Shown: positions 44,740 to 52,551 of the stretch, in pieces | How positions within the stretch are numbered: the stretch's first letter is position 1 | Layout: every line of letters begins with the position of its first letter | Source of the DNA: a bacterium | GTDB taxonomy: Bacteria > Actinomycetota > Acidimicrobiia > Acidimicrobiales > CATQHL01 | Direction: 5' to 3' | Length of the DNA: 60,563 nucleotides | Assembly (NCBI GenBank): GCA_026708055.1 | Contig: JAPOVS010000055.1 | Coordinates: 1 to 60,563, forward strand | The notes under the pieces: model-generated | Told to the model about the DNA's origin: nothing | Seen by the model: the letters and a program-made list of their open reading frames with translations, nothing else | Databases searched by the model: none | Made by a program: the position numbers and the translations under genes

Positions 44740-47700
44740 GCACAGAACGCCCCGACAGGGTCGAGACGCTTCGCCGGATCCGCATGTTCAAACAGGTGCT
44801 CTGGTACTTGATGGACGAGCGGGGTTGGCCACTGGGGGCCGACGCCCTCGAAGTGGAGGACCTCGAGTCACTGACCTACGACTGGGATCCGCAAGAGTTG
44901 GGCATTCCGGTCGAGGCGCTCGGCAACCTCAGGCAGCTGCGCCAGATGCGGCCCGTCACCGCGGACCAGCCGTGGGGCGTGTTCTTCCTGGAATTCACGG
45001 GGACGAGGCTGCCGATAACCCAGGTGCGACACATCCTGCGCGCGCTGGTCACCAAGAAGCGATCCGCCGACGGCAGGGGCCGGCCATCGTGGGATCTGGC
45101 CGACCTGCTGTTCATCGTCATGACGGGCCCGGCGGGCACGGTGGAGCTCCACTTCATCGCCTTCGAAGGCGACAGCCCGGCCACCGCGGAATTCCGGCCG
45201 CTGACGTGGCGGCCCGACTCGCCACCCGGCCATCTACGCCGCCTCGCGGAGGATCTGCTGCCGTGGCTTGACTGGCCCGACGACGACCGCGACGTGGAGT
45301 CGTGGCGCGCTGGCTGGCGCCAAGCGTTCAAGCTGCCGGCAGGCCAGGCGATCCGCGACGCAGCCCGGCTGGCCGAACGCATGGCGTCCACTGCCAGTGA
45401 CCTGCGGAGCCAGATCGCCGAGGCACTCGACGCCGAGGCGGGCGAGGGGCCGTTCTCGACGTTGCTGGGTGAGGTCCGCACCCAACTCGTCAGCGACGTC
45501 GACAGCGCTCGTTTCGCCGACATGTGCGCCCAGACGCTCACCTACGGCGTGCTCAGCAGCCGGGTGACCGACCCGGAGGGCTTCGGTTCGTCGCCGGTCT
45601 TCTCGTCGGTGCCGCTGGCGAACCCGTTCCTGGAGGCGTTCTTCGAGCAGATCCACGACCAGGCCGTCGCGCTCGACATACCCGGCAGCGGCCTCCCGCA
45701 ACTCGTGGCCGACCTGCGGGAGACGAACGTGGAGGCCATCTTGGACCAGTTCGGCGCCACCGCCAAGGGCGGCGACCCCGTCATCCACTTCTACGAGGAG
45801 TTCCTGAAACGCTACGACGCCAAGATGCGCGCCGACGCCGGCGCCTTCTACACCCCCCAGCCGGTCGTGGAGTTCATGGTCCGCCTGGTCGACGAGGTCC
45901 TGCGCACACGTTTCGGCCTGCCGCTGGGCATCGCGGACGCCGCCACCTGGGCGGAGGTGGCCGGCCGCAACGGCTTCGCGGTGCCCGAAGGCGTCGACCC
46001 CGACAAGCCGTTCGTCTCGATGATCGACCCCGCCACCGGCACCGGCACCTTCCTCGTCGAATGGCTGCACCGCGCCCAAGCAAGCTTCGGCGACGGCGCT
46101 GACGCCACCGGCGCGCAAGGCAGCCCTGCGACCAGTCCCATTTCGGCACGCGCTGAGGACTCACCAGCGACGGCGCCGGCGACCAGCACCGCCCCGCCTG
46201 CGCTCGCTCCTGGTTCGAGGCGTGCCGGTTCTGCCGAGGCTTCGCTGGGCAGCGACTGGCCGAACCATCTGCGCGACCATGTGCTGCCGTCGATGCATGC
46301 CTTCGAGAACATGCTGGCCCCTTACGCCATCGCCCATCTGAAGGTGGCTCTCGAGTTCCACAGCGCAGACGCCAGCGACGCGCCCGCGCAGATACTCCTG
46401 ACCGACACCCTCGACCACCGCGCCACCCAGCAGCAGTTCGCCGCCATGGCCGACCCGATAGCCGCCGAGGGCGAACGAGCCGCCGAACTGAAGGAGTCCG
46501 AGCGCTTCACCGTCGTAATCGGCAACCCGCCCTATGACCGCGAGCAGCGCGACGTCGGCGACACCGGGAGGCGCAAGGGCGGCGTGGTCCGCTACGGGGC
46601 TCCGGGCGTCGCGCCGCGTGGCCTCGGCCGCTCACCCGGCGTCTCGACGACCCGTGCTCCCCGGCGTGGCGCCCCGCTGCCAGCACTGCTCGACGACATC
46701 ACTGAGCCGATGCGCGCCGCCGGCGTGGGCCACCACCTGAAGAACGTCTACAACGACTACGTCTACTTCTGGCGATGGGCCGTCTGGCAGGCCACCGAAC
46801 TGCCCCCGGCCCCCGGCGTGGTCGCCTTCATCACCGCCTCGTCGTACCTCGACGGCGTCTCTATGGGAGGTGTGCGCGCCCTGCTGCGGGTCGCTTTCGA
46901 CGAACTGTGGATCGTCGACCTCGGAGGCGAGGGCCGCGGCGCGCAGACCGAGGAGAACGTCTTCGACATCCGCACGCCAGTGGCCGTCGCCATCGGCGTA
47001 CGCAACGGCACCGGCCCTACCGATGAGCTTCATGACGCCCGCATCGGCAGGGACGAAGCAGCGACCCGCGAGTCCGACCGCAGCACCTCCGGCGGCCCAC
47101 CGGACTCGCCCGCCCCGGCCGCTGGCTCCGCGGCCCGTGCTCAGACCGCCGGCGCGGCTACCGGCGGTCGAGGGGGAACGTCGAACGCGGACGCCAGCCC
47201 GGCGGCCAACGACAACGCTCGCGACGAGGGAACGGTTGGCGATTGCACCGTCCGCTACCTGCGGATCACGGGCTCCCGAGCCGACAAACTCGCGAGGCTG
47301 GGCGGAATCGGACTCGACGACCTGTCCGAGGAGGTCCCAGGCACGGGCCTCGACGGGCTCACGCCCCGAAGCGACACTGCGTACTACGACTGGCCCCAGG
47401 TCACCGACCTGTTCCCTTGGATCCGCTCGGGCTGCAAGCTGGGTCGTACTTGGCCGATTGCAGAGAGTCGTGCCCTCCTTGCGAGCCGTTGGGAACGCCT
47501 CGTCAGGGCGGTGCCGCGCAGTCGGTGTGAGCTGTTCGTCGAGACCAACACCGGCAAGAAGATGCACGACGCCCCCAAGCCTCTGCTGCCATCCGAGGAC
47601 AGTCTCCGACCGATCCAGGAACTCGATATCGGTGATGCTCCCGAAGGATTCGACCGGTACGGATACAGAAGCTTCGATCGCCACTGGATCATTGCCGATC

Positions 47701-48575
47701 ACCGGGTGGCTGATCGTCCAGGTCCTGGCCTTTGGGCGGCACGGGGTCCGAGGCAGGTCTTCCTCACGAGCCTGACGTCCACCAAGATCGGGCGAGGCCC
47801 GGCGCTGACCGTCACGCCCTACGTTCCCGACCTCCACTGCTTCCGGGGCTCCTACGGAGCGAAGGACATCATGCCGCTCTACCGCGACCGCAGCGGGCGG
47901 GCACCGAACATCGCCGAGGGCCTGCTCGCCGCCGTCGGTGACCGCCTGGGCGCCGAGGTCTCACCTGAGGATCTTCTCGCCTACGTGTACGCCCTCGCCG
48001 GCACTGCCGCCTTCACCGAGCGATTCGAGGACGAGTTGTCCGAGGCGGCCGGCCCGATCCACCTGCCGATCACCGCCGAACCGAACCTGTTCCAGCGCGC
48101 GGTGGAACTGGGCCGCGACCTTCTCTGGTGGCACACCTGGGGTGAGCGCTTCGCCCCACCCGGCCAGACCCGTCTCCCGCCCGGGCGAGCCCAGCAGACC
48201 ACCCCCGTCGGAGGCATGCCGGAGAAGTTCGGCTACGACCCCGACACCGAGACCCTCACGGTCGGCACCGGCACCTTCGGACCCGTCAGCCCCGAGATCT
48301 GGAACTTCGAGGTCTCCGGCCTGAAGGTCGTCAGCTCTTGGCTCGGCTACCGCATGAAGACCCGCAAGGGCCGAAAGTCCAGCCCCCTCGACGAAATCCG
48401 CCCCACCCGCTGGAGGGAGACCGACGAGCTCCTCCGCCTCCTCGCCATCCTCGAACACACCGTCGAGGTCACCGCCGGGGCCGCCGCCCTCCTCGACGAG
48501 ATCCTCGCCAACCCCCTGATCTCCGCCGCCGACCTCCCCCAACCGACTCCGGACCAGCGCAAACCCCCGGCCTGA
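44736..48575 (+). CDS. Type ISP-like adenine-specific DNA methyltransferase with target-recognition region
   Basis: In this 1279-aa protein, an N-terminal helical region (about 1-345) is followed by an N6-adenine methyltransferase: RADAGAFYTPQPVVEFMVRL, the SAM motif MIDPATGTGTFLVEWL (about 429) and catalytic VVIGNPPYDREQ (about 595). The C-terminal 450 residues (WPQVTDLFPWIRSGCK, SWLGYRMKTRKGRKSSPLDE) resemble the target-recognition part of single-chain type ISP enzymes (LlaGI type), here without the Mrr-helicase half. That function is supplied by the preceding PLD-helicase gene. Three low-complexity Ala/Gly/Pro/Ser-rich insertions (about 451-508, 612-645 and 756-835) interrupt the core. No separate specificity gene is seen. 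Confidence 0.9.
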   Translation: MSTERPDRVETLRRIRMFKQVLWYLMDERGWPLGADALEVEDLESLTYDWDPQELGIPVEALGNLRQLRQMRPVTADQPWGVFFLEFTGTRLPITQVRHILRALVTKKRSADGRGRPSWDLADLLFIVMTGPAGTVELHFIAFEGDSPATAEFRPLTWRPDSPPGHLRRLAEDLLPWLDWPDDDRDVESWRAGWRQAFKLPAGQAIRDAARLAERMASTASDLRSQIAEALDAEAGEGPFSTLLGEVRTQLVSDVDSARFADMCAQTLTYGVLSSRVTDPEGFGSSPVFSSVPLANPFLEAFFEQIHDQAVALDIPGSGLPQLVADLRETNVEAILDQFGATAKGGDPVIHFYEEFLKRYDAKMRADAGAFYTPQPVVEFMVRLVDEVLRTRFGLPLGIADAATWAEVAGRNGFAVPEGVDPDKPFVSMIDPATGTGTFLVEWLHRAQASFGDGADATGAQGSPATSPISARAEDSPATAPATSTAPPALAPGSRRAGSAEASLGSDWPNHLRDHVLPSMHAFENMLAPYAIAHLKVALEFHSADASDAPAQILLTDTLDHRATQQQFAAMADPIAAEGERAAELKESERFTVVIGNPPYDREQRDVGDTGRRKGGVVRYGAPGVAPRGLGRSPGVSTTRAPRRGAPLPALLDDITEPMRAAGVGHHLKNVYNDYVYFWRWAVWQATELPPAPGVVAFITASSYLDGVSMGGVRALLRVAFDELWIVDLGGEGRGAQTEENVFDIRTPVAVAIGVRNGTGPTDELHDARIGRDEAATRESDRSTSGGPPDSPAPAAGSAARAQTAGAATGGRGGTSNADASPAANDNARDEGTVGDCTVRYLRITGSRADKLARLGGIGLDDLSEEVPGTGLDGLTPRSDTAYYDWPQVTDLFPWIRSGCKLGRTWPIAESRALLASRWERLVRAVPRSRCELFVETNTGKKMHDAPKPLLPSEDSLRPIQELDIGDAPEGFDRYGYRSFDRHWIIADHRVADRPGPGLWAARGPRQVFLTSLTSTKIGRGPALTVTPYVPDLHCFRGSYGAKDIMPLYRDRSGRAPNIAEGLLAAVGDRLGAEVSPEDLLAYVYALAGTAAFTERFEDELSEAAGPIHLPITAEPNLFQRAVELGRDLLWWHTWGERFAPPGQTRLPPGRAQQTTPVGGMPEKFGYDPDTETLTVGTGTFGPVSPEIWNFEVSGLKVVSSWLGYRMKTRKGRKSSPLDEIRPTRWRETDELLRLLAILEHTVEVTAGAAALLDEILANPLISAADLPQPTPDQRKPPA

Positions 48576-48670
48576 GTGTCGCGCCCTGGGGGTGAACTGG
48601 CGCAATACGCTTAGGCCGCCTGGAATGCCCGACTGACGACAGGTCCGCTGTCACGCGAGAGGACGCCGCC

Positions 48671-49576
48671 ATGGGTACTCGACTCGTTCTTCGGCTCTGC
48701 GGAGACAATGCACAGTGGGGCAACGTGTATGTCTCGGACGTCGCGCGCCTGCTCAACGGCGTGGATCGAGTCGTAGGCCGTACCGCGTCTCAGCTAGCCG
48801 GTCGGGCACCCGGCAAGGCGGGGCCGCTCCCGCGGTCAATCGCTGAGGCGACGAAGCTGAGACTGAGTTCCGTTTCTGAGGGAAGTCTGGTCGTCGAGGT
48901 CGAAGTCCCCGACGCGCCGGCCGACGAGCCCCAGCTTGAGTTGGCCGATGCGCCGCTCGGGGAGTCCGCGGTCCGCACGGCCCTCGCCGTTCTTGCGGGC
49001 TCGGAGGCCAAGTTTCCCGAGACAACCGCTGCGTGGAGTCGATTGGCCGAGGAACTGAGCATCGGCGAACGTTACGACGAGCTCGCGTGCGCGCTCCCAT
49101 CAGACCCAACAGCGGCGGCTGTTCTCGACGCGCCCGCGCGAACGCGGCTCGCGGCCGCGGCGCAGCAGCGCTCAACAGGCGACAGGGCCGGCGACCTGAC
49201 CGGAGTCCTATACGAGGCCGACTTCGAGAAGTGCACAGGTCATCTGCGAACAGCGGTCGGCGACGCCGTGCGCCTGCGCTTCGATCACGAGCAGGCAGCA
49301 GAGATCAAGGAGGCGCTTCGGGAGAACTCGCGCCTCGGAGGCCAGATCTCCTGTACCGACGAGACGGCGGCTCTCGTCTCGGTCGAGTCGATCGAAGTCA
49401 TTCAGCCTCAGCGGCTCGCGCTCGGCCCGGAGATCAGCGACTTCTGGACCACACGGTCGCTTGCCGAGTTGGCTGAAGAACAAGGCGTCGACGTCGTCCA
49501 CGACGTTGCGGCGCTCCAAGACGAATCAATCAGCGACGAGGAGGCCGCGGCGTTCATCAGGGCGCTGGGCCTGTGA
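48671..49576 (+). CDS. Hypothetical 301-aa protein paired with a PIN nuclease
   Basis: I do not recognise this family. The N-terminal part is predicted alpha/beta with LRLSSVSEGSLVVEVEVP. The middle is Ala-rich and helical, and the C-terminal part has a strand-rich block (GDAVRLRFDHEQAAEIKEAL) ending in ISDEEAAAFIRALGL. ATG 48671 is preceded by GAGAGGA. Its stop is 3 bases before the GTG of the PIN gene. Gene order (small upstream partner, PIN downstream) resembles a toxin-antitoxin pair, but 301 aa is large for an antitoxin and no ribbon-helix-helix or AbrB motif is visible. Confidence 0.75.
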   Translation: MGTRLVLRLCGDNAQWGNVYVSDVARLLNGVDRVVGRTASQLAGRAPGKAGPLPRSIAEATKLRLSSVSEGSLVVEVEVPDAPADEPQLELADAPLGESAVRTALAVLAGSEAKFPETTAAWSRLAEELSIGERYDELACALPSDPTAAAVLDAPARTRLAAAAQQRSTGDRAGDLTGVLYEADFEKCTGHLRTAVGDAVRLRFDHEQAAEIKEALRENSRLGGQISCTDETAALVSVESIEVIQPQRLALGPEISDFWTTRSLAELAEEQGVDVVHDVAALQDESISDEEAAAFIRALGL

Positions 49577-49579
49577 ACT

Positions 49580-50095
49580 GTGAACTCCGAGGGACTGCTC
49601 GTGGACACCGATGTGTCCTCCTACGTCGCGTGGCAACGGCCGAAGGGGACGGCCTTCATCCCCATCCTCCGAGACAGGCTGCTGGCAGTCTCGTTCGCGA
49701 CCGTCGGGGAGTTGTACTTCGGTGCGGTGAAGGCGGGCTGGGGCGACCAGAAGATCCGAAGCTTGGAGACCATCCTGAAGCGCTACACCGTGATCCCGGG
49801 AACCTACGCCGTCGCCCGCGCCTACGGCGACATCAAGGCCGCCTTCAGGGAGCAGGTCGATGAGTGCGACATGTGGATCGCCGCGACTGCGCTCGTGCAC
49901 CAGTTGCCCGTTGTCACCAACAATCTGCGCCACTTCGAGCCGATGCGCGATCGTTTCGCCTTCGGCCTGCTCCACCCCGAGCGCACGTTGCCTGCCAACA
50001 CGATGTGTCCGAGCAAATCCGGGCATTGGGCGGCGGCCTCCGGGGGATCGAAGTACAACACACCGATCGGGCGACCCTGCCGCCGCGGCGTGTAA
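49580..50095 (+). CDS. PIN-domain ribonuclease (VapC-like)
   Basis: The 171-aa product has the PIN core LLVDTDVSSYVAWQR (first acidic residues), SFATVGELYFGAVKAGWG with the conserved Glu, DMWIAATALVHQLPVVTNN and LRHFEPM. The final acidic position reads TNNLRHF, with Asn where many PIN proteins have Asp; this is normal in this subgroup. The last 35 residues after LLHPERTLP are unconserved and look like read-through into non-coding DNA. The start is GTG 49580. It is co-transcribed with the 301-aa gene. The likely activity is metal-dependent RNA cleavage. Confidence 0.85.
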   Translation: MNSEGLLVDTDVSSYVAWQRPKGTAFIPILRDRLLAVSFATVGELYFGAVKAGWGDQKIRSLETILKRYTVIPGTYAVARAYGDIKAAFREQVDECDMWIAATALVHQLPVVTNNLRHFEPMRDRFAFGLLHPERTLPANTMCPSKSGHWAAASGGSKYNTPIGRPCRRGV

Positions 50096-50385
50096 CGCTC
50101 GTGACCGTCCGCGGCCATGTCAACGAGTCGCTGGATGAGCCGTTTCGGGGTGACGCAATGTTGCGCGCCGTCCAAGGCAGCACCGGTTGGAGCGGTATCG
50201 GGAGCGGCGGCAGCGGAGGAGGCAGACTGGCGTCCGCTCCACCGAGTTCGCCGACTTGAGCGACGGCCGCCGAGCGTCATCCGACGCGGAGTCGGAGGAA
50301 CCACCGCATCATGCGGCATCCCTCCGCAAGTGGGTTCTTCGGATCTGAGCCGCGAGGGAGCGGTCTCGGTGTTGCCTCGGTTGGC
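50096..50385. other. Gene-free gap between convergent PIN modules
   Basis: I see no gene supported on either strand here. Short open frames lack starts, ribosome sites or recognisable motifs. A small palindrome CCGCATCATGCGG occurs near 50304. The stretch may be the eroded edge of an inserted module, but no transposase or terminal repeats are visible. Confidence 0.5.
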
Positions 50386-50808
50386 TCAGTCGTCAGTCCA
50401 CGGGTTGGTGAGATCTACACCTGTACCGGTGAAGTCCCTGGTGTTCCGCGTCGCCACCGCCATGTCCTGCGAGCGGGCGATCGCGGCGATCTGCATGTCC
50501 GCTGTTGCGACGGGTCGGCCCGCGGCGCGGCGAGCGGCGGCGATCGCCGCGTAGGCGTGGGCCGCGGCGCTGTCGAACGGCAGGATGCGGCCGGCGAAGT
50601 CCTCGCGCAGCATTGCCTCGGTGGCCGCTTCGATCTCGTCCCGTCTCCTGCCGGGGTGCATGATCGCCACACCGAGACGCAACTCGGCCTCGGCCACCGC
50701 CGAGAAGAAGAGGGTCGTAGCGTCGCGCCGAGTGACCCAGGACACCACAGCCGGCGACGGTGCCGGGCGCATCAACTCGGAGACGACGTTCGTATCGAGA
50801 AGGATCAC
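50386..50808 (-). CDS. FitB/VapC-type PIN toxin
   Basis: The 140-aa PIN-domain RNase has MILLDTNVVSELMRP (first Asp), AVAEAELRLGVAIM (Glu), GRPVATADMQIAAIA (Asp) and VATRNTRDFTGTGV, all in FitB-like order. It lies 8 bases downstream of a ribbon-helix-helix antitoxin gene on the same strand, the classic fitAB/vapBC arrangement. Length and catalytic residues are complete. Confidence 0.93.
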   Translation of the reverse strand: MILLDTNVVSELMRPAPSPAVVSWVTRRDATTLFFSAVAEAELRLGVAIMHPGRRRDEIEAATEAMLREDFAGRILPFDSAAAHAYAAIAAARRAAGRPVATADMQIAAIARSQDMAVATRNTRDFTGTGVDLTNPWTDD

Positions 50809-50816
50809 CGGCCGGC

Positions 50817-51059
50817 TCAGTCGAGGCGAGGCGGGTCTCTCATCGGCTGCCTCGCCGGAATCTCCAACTCGACTCCGCCGAGGGGCGCGAAGCGATCGCG
50901 AACCGCGGTCACGAGATTCGTGGGGCCGCCATCGGACTCGACGGCCTCACGCAGGATCCGGCGCGCCTCCTCCTCCATCGAGTGTCCACGACCGGCGGCA
51001 CGCACCCGCAGGCGAGCCTTCACGTCGTCATCGAGATTGCGGATCGTGATGCTCGCCAT
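50817..51059 (-). CDS. FitA-type ribbon-helix-helix antitoxin
   Basis: The 80-aa protein has an N-terminal ribbon-helix-helix (ASITIRNLDDDVKARLRVRA) followed by GHSMEEEARRILREAV, as in FitA. The C-terminal tail (PLGGVELEIPARQPMRDP) should fold over the toxin active site. ATG 51057-51059 is chosen because it aligns the RHH strand at the N-terminus. A perfect 19-base palindrome lies upstream and is a probable binding site for its own repression. Confidence 0.9.
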   Translation of the reverse strand: MASITIRNLDDDVKARLRVRAAGRGHSMEEEARRILREAVESDGGPTNLVTAVRDRFAPLGGVELEIPARQPMRDPPRLD

Positions 51060-51100
51060 CGCCGCGTCCTGTCTTCCCGGCCCAGCCTGAGAGCGTGGGG

Positions 51101-51120
51101 ATGATTGCAGTGCAATCATA
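51101..51120 (-). promoter_or_regulatory. Palindromic operator overlapping the antitoxin promoter
   Basis: ATGATTGCA-G-TGCAATCAT (51101-51119) is a perfect inverted repeat. On the minus strand TATGAT (51115-51120) overlaps one arm and is a good -10 box for the fitA-like gene 56 bases downstream. An operator over the -10 box is what toxin-antitoxin autorepression requires. Confidence 0.6.
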
Positions 51121-51251
51121 GCCAGCGACACGAGGGCAACGTCATCAGCGCGCCGATCACGCCGCCTGAAGAGATCGACCCAGCGGAGCCGTTGGGCCAC
51201 AGCGGCTCACTCCCGGCCAGCGATCGGCGACATCAGCGGCGATTCGATGCG

Positions 51252-51668
51252 CTATGTGTGAACGGTGAAGGCTTGGCGGCGGTCGCGGCCGAACCGGTAG
51301 ATCAGGTAGTCCCGGTCGAACGAGATCGCCTCGTGCACGCCGAGGCGCTGCATGATCGACCAACTCGTACGATCCACGATCGAGAACTCCTGGTCCGCGA
51401 ACGCATCGTGAATCTGCGCGGCCACCTCCAAGTCGGCGACCCCGGCGACTTCGACGCGGGCCCGCCCGGCGCGGATCGCGTTGAGCAGCGTCTCGGCGAC
51501 CCCGGCACCGAGCCGGTTGGTGGCCAGGAACCACGTCTCGACGAGCACATGGTCGCTCGTCAGCAGGTCGCCGGAGAACTCGCTGAGCCGCTCGACGGCC
51601 CGACGGTGATGGACGTCGCTCACGTCGGCTGCCGCGTACCAAGCTGACGTGTCGACGAAGACGCTCAC
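51252..51668 (-). CDS. VapC-type PIN toxin
   Basis: The 138-aa PIN protein has MSVFVDTSAWYAAADVSD (first Asp), SDHVLVETWFLATNRL (Glu), IVDRTSWSIMQRLGV (Asp in the third position) and ISFDRDYLIYRFG (C-terminal acidic cluster). Its ATG overlaps the stop of the antitoxin gene (ATGA). It is complete and a typical member of the group that cleaves tRNA or rRNA; the target is not predictable here. Confidence 0.92.
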   Translation of the reverse strand: MSVFVDTSAWYAAADVSDVHHRRAVERLSEFSGDLLTSDHVLVETWFLATNRLGAGVAETLLNAIRAGRARVEVAGVADLEVAAQIHDAFADQEFSIVDRTSWSIMQRLGVHEAISFDRDYLIYRFGRDRRQAFTVHT

Positions 51669-51907
51669 GGCCTCGCAGCTCGGGCGGCGATCGCCTCGGC
51701 CGTCGCCCCCTTGCGGTCGACGGCGATGTCGCTGCCCCCAGAGTCCCCGATGCCGAAGATGTCTGAGATCTCGGCCCGAGGGCCTGCCTGTTTCAGGTCG
51801 CGCTCGACGAGACGGCGGATGTACTCGGCCATGCTGATGCCCAACTCGGCGGCCTTGTGCCTGACGAGCGCGTGCTGTTCTGCGTCGAGCGCAATCTGTG
51901 TACGCAT
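51665..51907 (-). CDS. VapB-type ribbon-helix-helix antitoxin
   Basis: The 80-aa protein has an RHH N-terminus (MRTQIALDAEQHALVRHKAA, then LGISMAEYIRRLVERDL) and a disordered Asp/Gly/Ala-rich C-terminus (IFGIGDSGGSDIAVDRKG) that would neutralise the toxin. It is upstream of and overlapping its toxin gene. A -10 box only 8 bases before the ATG suggests a nearly leaderless mRNA. Confidence 0.9.
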   Translation of the reverse strand: MRTQIALDAEQHALVRHKAAELGISMAEYIRRLVERDLKQAGPRAEISDIFGIGDSGGSDIAVDRKGATAEAIAARAARP

Positions 51908-51915
51908 GACGCTAC

Positions 51916-51943
51916 ATCATAACATCAGTATTGCCAGGTTGTC
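51916..51943 (-). promoter_or_regulatory. Candidate promoter of the vapBC-like pair giving a nearly leaderless transcript
   Basis: Minus-strand TATGAT (51916-51921) lies 16 bases after GACAAC (51938-51943) and 8 bases before the antitoxin ATG at 51907. Transcription would begin at or within 1-2 bases of the start codon; leaderless mRNAs are common in actinobacteria. The rest of the gap (51944-52213) shows nothing I can identify. Confidence 0.45.
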
Positions 51944-52213
51944 CGCCACGCCACCGAACGTCACCTCAAACGACGAGCCGCTCCCCCACCAGTCGGGGCG
52001 TTCGAAGGGGCGAGGTGTCGTGGGGCGGGGCACGGTCCTCGGCGACGCGTCGGCACGATGTGGCCGCGGTTGGGACTATTCCGGCCATATCGCAAGATAA
52101 GTGGCCGAAATGCTCTAAGAGTTCGGCGCTCGCCTAACTGGACGGACTGTCGCGGCACGAACTGCCGAGGGAGTCGTCGGGTCGTGGCGAGGGCCCGGGG
52201 GCCCGAAGGTCGG

Positions 52214-52540
52214 CTAGGCGCCTGTCAGGTCCGCGGCGGTGGGCACCGCCACGCCGGGGCGGTAGTGGATGAAGAGATCCTCGATGACCTGTCGCAACCC
52301 TGCGGTGTCGGCACCCTTGCTCATGTCGAGGGTGATGACGTTGGAGTTGATGTGGATGCCGTCGATGCGTCCGCTGGCGAACAGGCGCCGGGCCAACTCG
52401 TCGGGGGGCCGGGTGCGCGTCGCCGGCGGGGGCCCGTCGTAGTACTCGTGACCCATTCCCGTGAGTGAGCGGTTGATCTCGAAGCGCACCACGCCGGGGC
52501 GCGACGACGGTCGCTCGACGACGGTGACGGGCTGTCCCAC
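52214..52540 (-). CDS. NifU N-terminal-domain (Nfu_N)-like small protein
   Basis: The 108-aa product has the pattern VRFEINRSLTGMGHEYYDG, then a linker, LARRLFASGRIDGIHINSN, VITLDMSK and LRQVIEDLFIHYRPG. This matches the strand-helix layout of Nfu_N domains (first strand, LF...V..V core, ITV strand and final helix). There are no cysteines, so it is not itself a cluster scaffold. I take GTG 52538-52540 as the start; there is no strong ribosome site. It lies 11 bases downstream of rnhB on the same strand. Function unknown. Confidence 0.6.
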   Translation of the reverse strand: MGQPVTVVERPSSRPGVVRFEINRSLTGMGHEYYDGPPPATRTRPPDELARRLFASGRIDGIHINSNVITLDMSKGADTAGLRQVIEDLFIHYRPGVAVPTAADLTGA

Positions 52541-52551
52541 GGCAAAGGATG

